Assembly (NCBI GenBank): GCA_003008705.1
Contig: PDUO01000109.1
Coordinates: 18,360-82,359 of the forward strand
Source: Pezicula radicicola
Lineage: Eukaryota > Ascomycota > Leotiomycetes > Helotiales > Dermateaceae
Direction of reading: 5' to 3'
Length of the DNA: 64,000 nucleotides
Below the pieces are notes generated by a model. The model was not told the origin of the DNA and ran no database searches. It saw nothing but the letters and a program-made list of their open reading frames with translations. Shown piece after piece: positions 61,661-64,000 of the stretch (positions are counted from its first letter, which is position 1; each line of letters opens with the position of its first letter). Both the position numbers and the translations under genes were made by a program.

Positions 61661-63260
61661 GATCCACTCAGGCTCAAGGACCCCTCAGAGAAATATTACT
61701 CTTTTATTCCATTGTTACTACCAGATAGGCAATGGCCAAATAGGCAGATCTTGAAAGCCCCCTAATGACTATCAACAGATTTGAGAGACGGAAACTAGAG
61801 CTTGACAAATCTAATGGTTCGTTATATATCAATTTCCCGATTTATAACTCCTCGGCTAACTTCTACGACCAATCAAGACCTGTGATGAGAAGACTGAATA
61901 CTTTCATATACTATGCCACATGGGCTTCAAAGACATTGAAGTTTCTTTTCCAATAGCTTCCCAAATCTAGGAGAGCTTTACCCGGTCTTTAATCGACACA
62001 CCAGGTGGAATTCCCGACGGTGTACGTATTCAAGCGATGACTCCTTGTCGTCCAGATGCTATAGGAAGACCGCTAATGTATTCAAGGGTGCAAAAAGAGC
62101 AATAGTTTGTACTTATCTTTGTATAAGTAAAACTTTTAGAGATATTATGCTAAGCATATCTGAACAGGAATCCCTAGAGAAAATTGTGGAAGGTGTAGAA
62201 TACCTTAGATCGATCACCAAGGATGACTTGGAAACTAATACTAAATAGTCTATAGAATTTGGGATAGAAGCTTTCTCTGATACCGACCCAGAATTTGCAG
62301 TACATTTAGGAGAAGCCTTGTTGCAGGCTTGGAAGCCAACCGTATGTAGAGAACTCGACCATCATCGGCCGCAAGCGTTGAAATGAGCACACTCAATGTT
62401 TTTGCTGACCAAGTCGAATATTTCAGCTGTAATATCTCTAATAGAGATAAGATCTGTATTTCACTTCACCCGCACAATGATAGAGGATGTACTGTTACGG
62501 CATCTGAATTGAGTTATCTCGCAGGCGGGGACCGGATTGAGGGTTGTCTGTTTGGGAATGGGGAGAGGACAGGTAACGTCGATCTAGTTACTTTAGGCCT
62601 CAACCTCTACACGCAAGATATTCACCCCGGAATTGACTTCTCGGATCTGAAAACCATCGTCGAGACATGCGAGAGCCTTACCAAGATCAAGGTACACCTA
62701 CGAGCACCTTACGCAGGTGAGATGGTCTTCCTTGCTTTAGCGGCGCCCATCAAGATGTAATCAACAAAGGCATGCGGATCCGCAAAGAGAAGGAATCCGA
62801 GACCAAGCTCTGGAAGGCCTCATATCTACCTATGGATCCGGACGATGTCGGTCGCTCCTTTGAAGTACATGTTATCAGGGTCAATTGTCAAAGTGGCAAA
62901 GCAGGAGCAACATGGATCATTCATAAAAAATTTGGCATCGAAATCCCACGAGAGCTCCAGGTTGCATTCTCAAAAGTCGTTCAAGCGGGCGCTGAAGAAT
63001 TCTGTTGACAACTATCTTACCAGGAGGTCAAGGACTTGTTCACCAGCAAGTATTACTTATCACATAAGACTGCTTTGTTGTGCAGCGATGTTGAAAAGCA
63101 CGTAGAGATAGATGGGAAAGTATCCGTGTCCCTTCTGACTGGTATCACTGGAGCGGAGCAGATAATCCAAGGTACCGGTATCTACGCTGTGCCAGCAATC
63201 GCCAATGGCCTCTCGAAAAACTTGGGCTTCCCTACTTCTACCTCCTCCGTCTGTAAGTAA
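61661..63260 (+). pseudogene. 2-isopropylmalate synthase-like gene, decayed
   Basis: The family condenses an alpha-keto acid with acetyl-CoA, the first step of keto-acid chain extension. The N-terminus shows DPSEKYYSF and LLLPDRQWPNRQILKAP, then STDLRDGN (the metal-binding LRDG motif), followed by a TAG where CAG fits the family's GNQ. Further on come RAIVCTYLC, SIEFGIEAFSDTDPEFAVHL, VEMSTLNVFADQVEYF, the HPHNDRG metal-binding motif (about 62469), GDRIEGCLFGNGERTGNVDL, then GLNLYTQDIHPGIDFSDL, and an RVNCQSGKAGATWIIHKKFG segment that opens the regulatory part. The C-terminal regulatory domain is shortened and scrambled by frameshifts (HVEIDGKVSVSLLTGITGAE, then AIANGLSKNLGFP) and ends at TAA 63258-63260. 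At least four frame changes and several stops make it non-functional. Confidence 0.92.
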
Positions 63261-63320
63261 TACCAGGTGCTAAAATACAAGCAAAGCCAGTTAAGTATAC
63301 CCTGTAATATGAATCTCCAG

Positions 63321-64000
63321 TTAAGACTTGTTGACGAACAGAGAGTTTATAAGAGCTTGTCGGCGTCTTTTAACAAACCTGTCATCTAGAGTCCAACCAA
63401 CTTCTTCTTGGTTCTTATTCCTCTTCAAATATGTCGGACCCTCTTCTCCTGCAACCCTGACATCATCAACAGTAGATTGCGGTTTGGTATCAATGCCTCT
63501 CCTATCATGAAGCCCAGAAGAGGCCGCCACCTGAGCAGTCTCCACGCTTGACTCAAGGCCCTTCGTCTTGGTGAGAGTTCTTCGGTAGTCTTGTATGCTA
63601 TCCTCTTTGTGATTTGACTGTTCACCAAACAAATTCTTCTCAATTTCCCGACGGCGCCTTGCCTTGAAGTTTGGATCCAGCTCTCGGGAAACTCTCAGCA
63701 AGTCTGTGCCTAGAGACGCTACTATAGCAATCTTCGGCAAAATAGAATCATTCTTTAATAGCTCCTCGGTCTCTCGCTGCTCTTCGCCCTTCTGTGTCTC
63801 TGCGGCCTTTTGTGTCTGCTCAACTTCTCGTGTCTGGGTGGTCTCTCGTGTCTCCTCACACTCTTGTGTTTTCTCGGTCTCCCGTGTCTCTTCTTTGGGC
63901 GGAAACCCTGCGCTCTGCTTCGAAACACCAATCAACATGCTTCGGCTAGTATCCACCCCAGAGAAGCTCAAATCTGGTGTATTGATAATCTCTGTTGTGG
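63321..64000 (-). CDS. Unrecognised protein, C-terminal part, runs off the window
   Basis: A minus-strand frame is open from the right edge (TTEIINTPDLSFSGVDTSRS) for 226 codons to a stop at 63321. No start is visible inside the window, so the gene is partial. The region 63730-63900 encodes a repetitive Glu/Thr/Gln-rich stretch (ETREVEQTQKAAETQKGEEQ is part of it) built from degenerate ET/TQ units. After it come LGTDLLRVSRELDPNFKARR, a basic GWTLDDRFVKRRRQALINSL end and the terminal FVNKS. No domain is recognised. The frame is undamaged, unlike the three neighbours to the left, with which it is convergent (about 60 bp from the synthase end). Confidence 0.55.
   Translation of the reverse strand, partial: TTEIINTPDLSFSGVDTSRSMLIGVSKQSAGFPPKEETRETEKTQECEETRETTQTREVEQTQKAAETQKGEEQRETEELLKNDSILPKIAIVASLGTDLLRVSRELDPNFKARRRREIEKNLFGEQSNHKEDSIQDYRRTLTKTKGLESSVETAQVAASSGLHDRRGIDTKPQSTVDDVRVAGEEGPTYLKRNKNQEEVGWTLDDRFVKRRRQALINSLFVNKS

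Noticed and set aside
1..64000. tRNA, rRNA or other RNA genes
   Set aside because: No cloverleaf with plausible A and B boxes and no rRNA-like stretch was noticed by eye on either strand; a dedicated scan was not possible.

Overview
The window reads as nuclear DNA of a filamentous ascomycete (Pezizomycotina). Three things show this: short GT-AG introns of 46-65 bp; fungal families (NACHT-ankyrin and NACHT-WD40 STAND receptors, 2EXR, GH27 alpha-galactosidase, OSBP/ORP, TBC RabGAP, Ulp1-type protease, 3-isopropylmalate-type enzymes); and long AT-rich blocks with almost no open frames, crowded with TA, TAG and CTA, as left by repeat-induced point mutation (RIP, C to T mainly at CpA). A Leotiomycete is possible but unproven.

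Layout. 1-5482 is AT-rich repeat wreckage. 5483-17703 is a gene-like island: a Myb/SANT fragment; a NACHT-ankyrin gene on the minus strand (7270-12987) split by a 2.6 kb TA-inserting DNA transposon (9021-11628); a 2EXR gene with a premature stop; an intact three-exon secreted alpha-galactosidase (15173-16625, minus); and the 3' end of a TBC-domain gene cut off at the next AT block. 17704 to about 34260 is a 16.5 kb gene-free AT block of nested, inverted and repeated elements. From 34300 to 51000 come mostly decayed genes: a membrane protein, an OSBP-like gene, an intact 867-codon Ulp1-like protease frame, and at least four unrecognised genes whose frames stay coherent but carry TAG/TAA stops. 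51177-54771 is a NACHT-WD40 receptor that is nearly complete except for a missing N-terminus and two frameshifts.

57009-63260 holds the most notable set: three adjacent decayed paralogues of the leucine chain-extension enzymes. These are an isopropylmalate dehydrogenase (minus), a fused LeuC-LeuD isopropylmalate isomerase (plus, sharing a divergent promoter with it, and carrying a 216 bp TA-flanked MITE) and an isopropylmalate synthase (plus). Three such paralogues together look like an alpha-keto-acid homologation module, as in some nonribosomal-peptide clusters (for example the echinocandin hty genes), rather than housekeeping leucine synthesis. No NRPS or PKS is visible here. A partial coding frame runs off the right edge.

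Only the alpha-galactosidase, the Ulp1-like frame and the edge gene look undamaged. Most others carry stops fitting CAG/CAA/CGA/TGG to TAG/TAA/TGA change, so the window appears to be a subtelomeric or accessory region where RIP has acted on repeats and probably on neighbouring genes.
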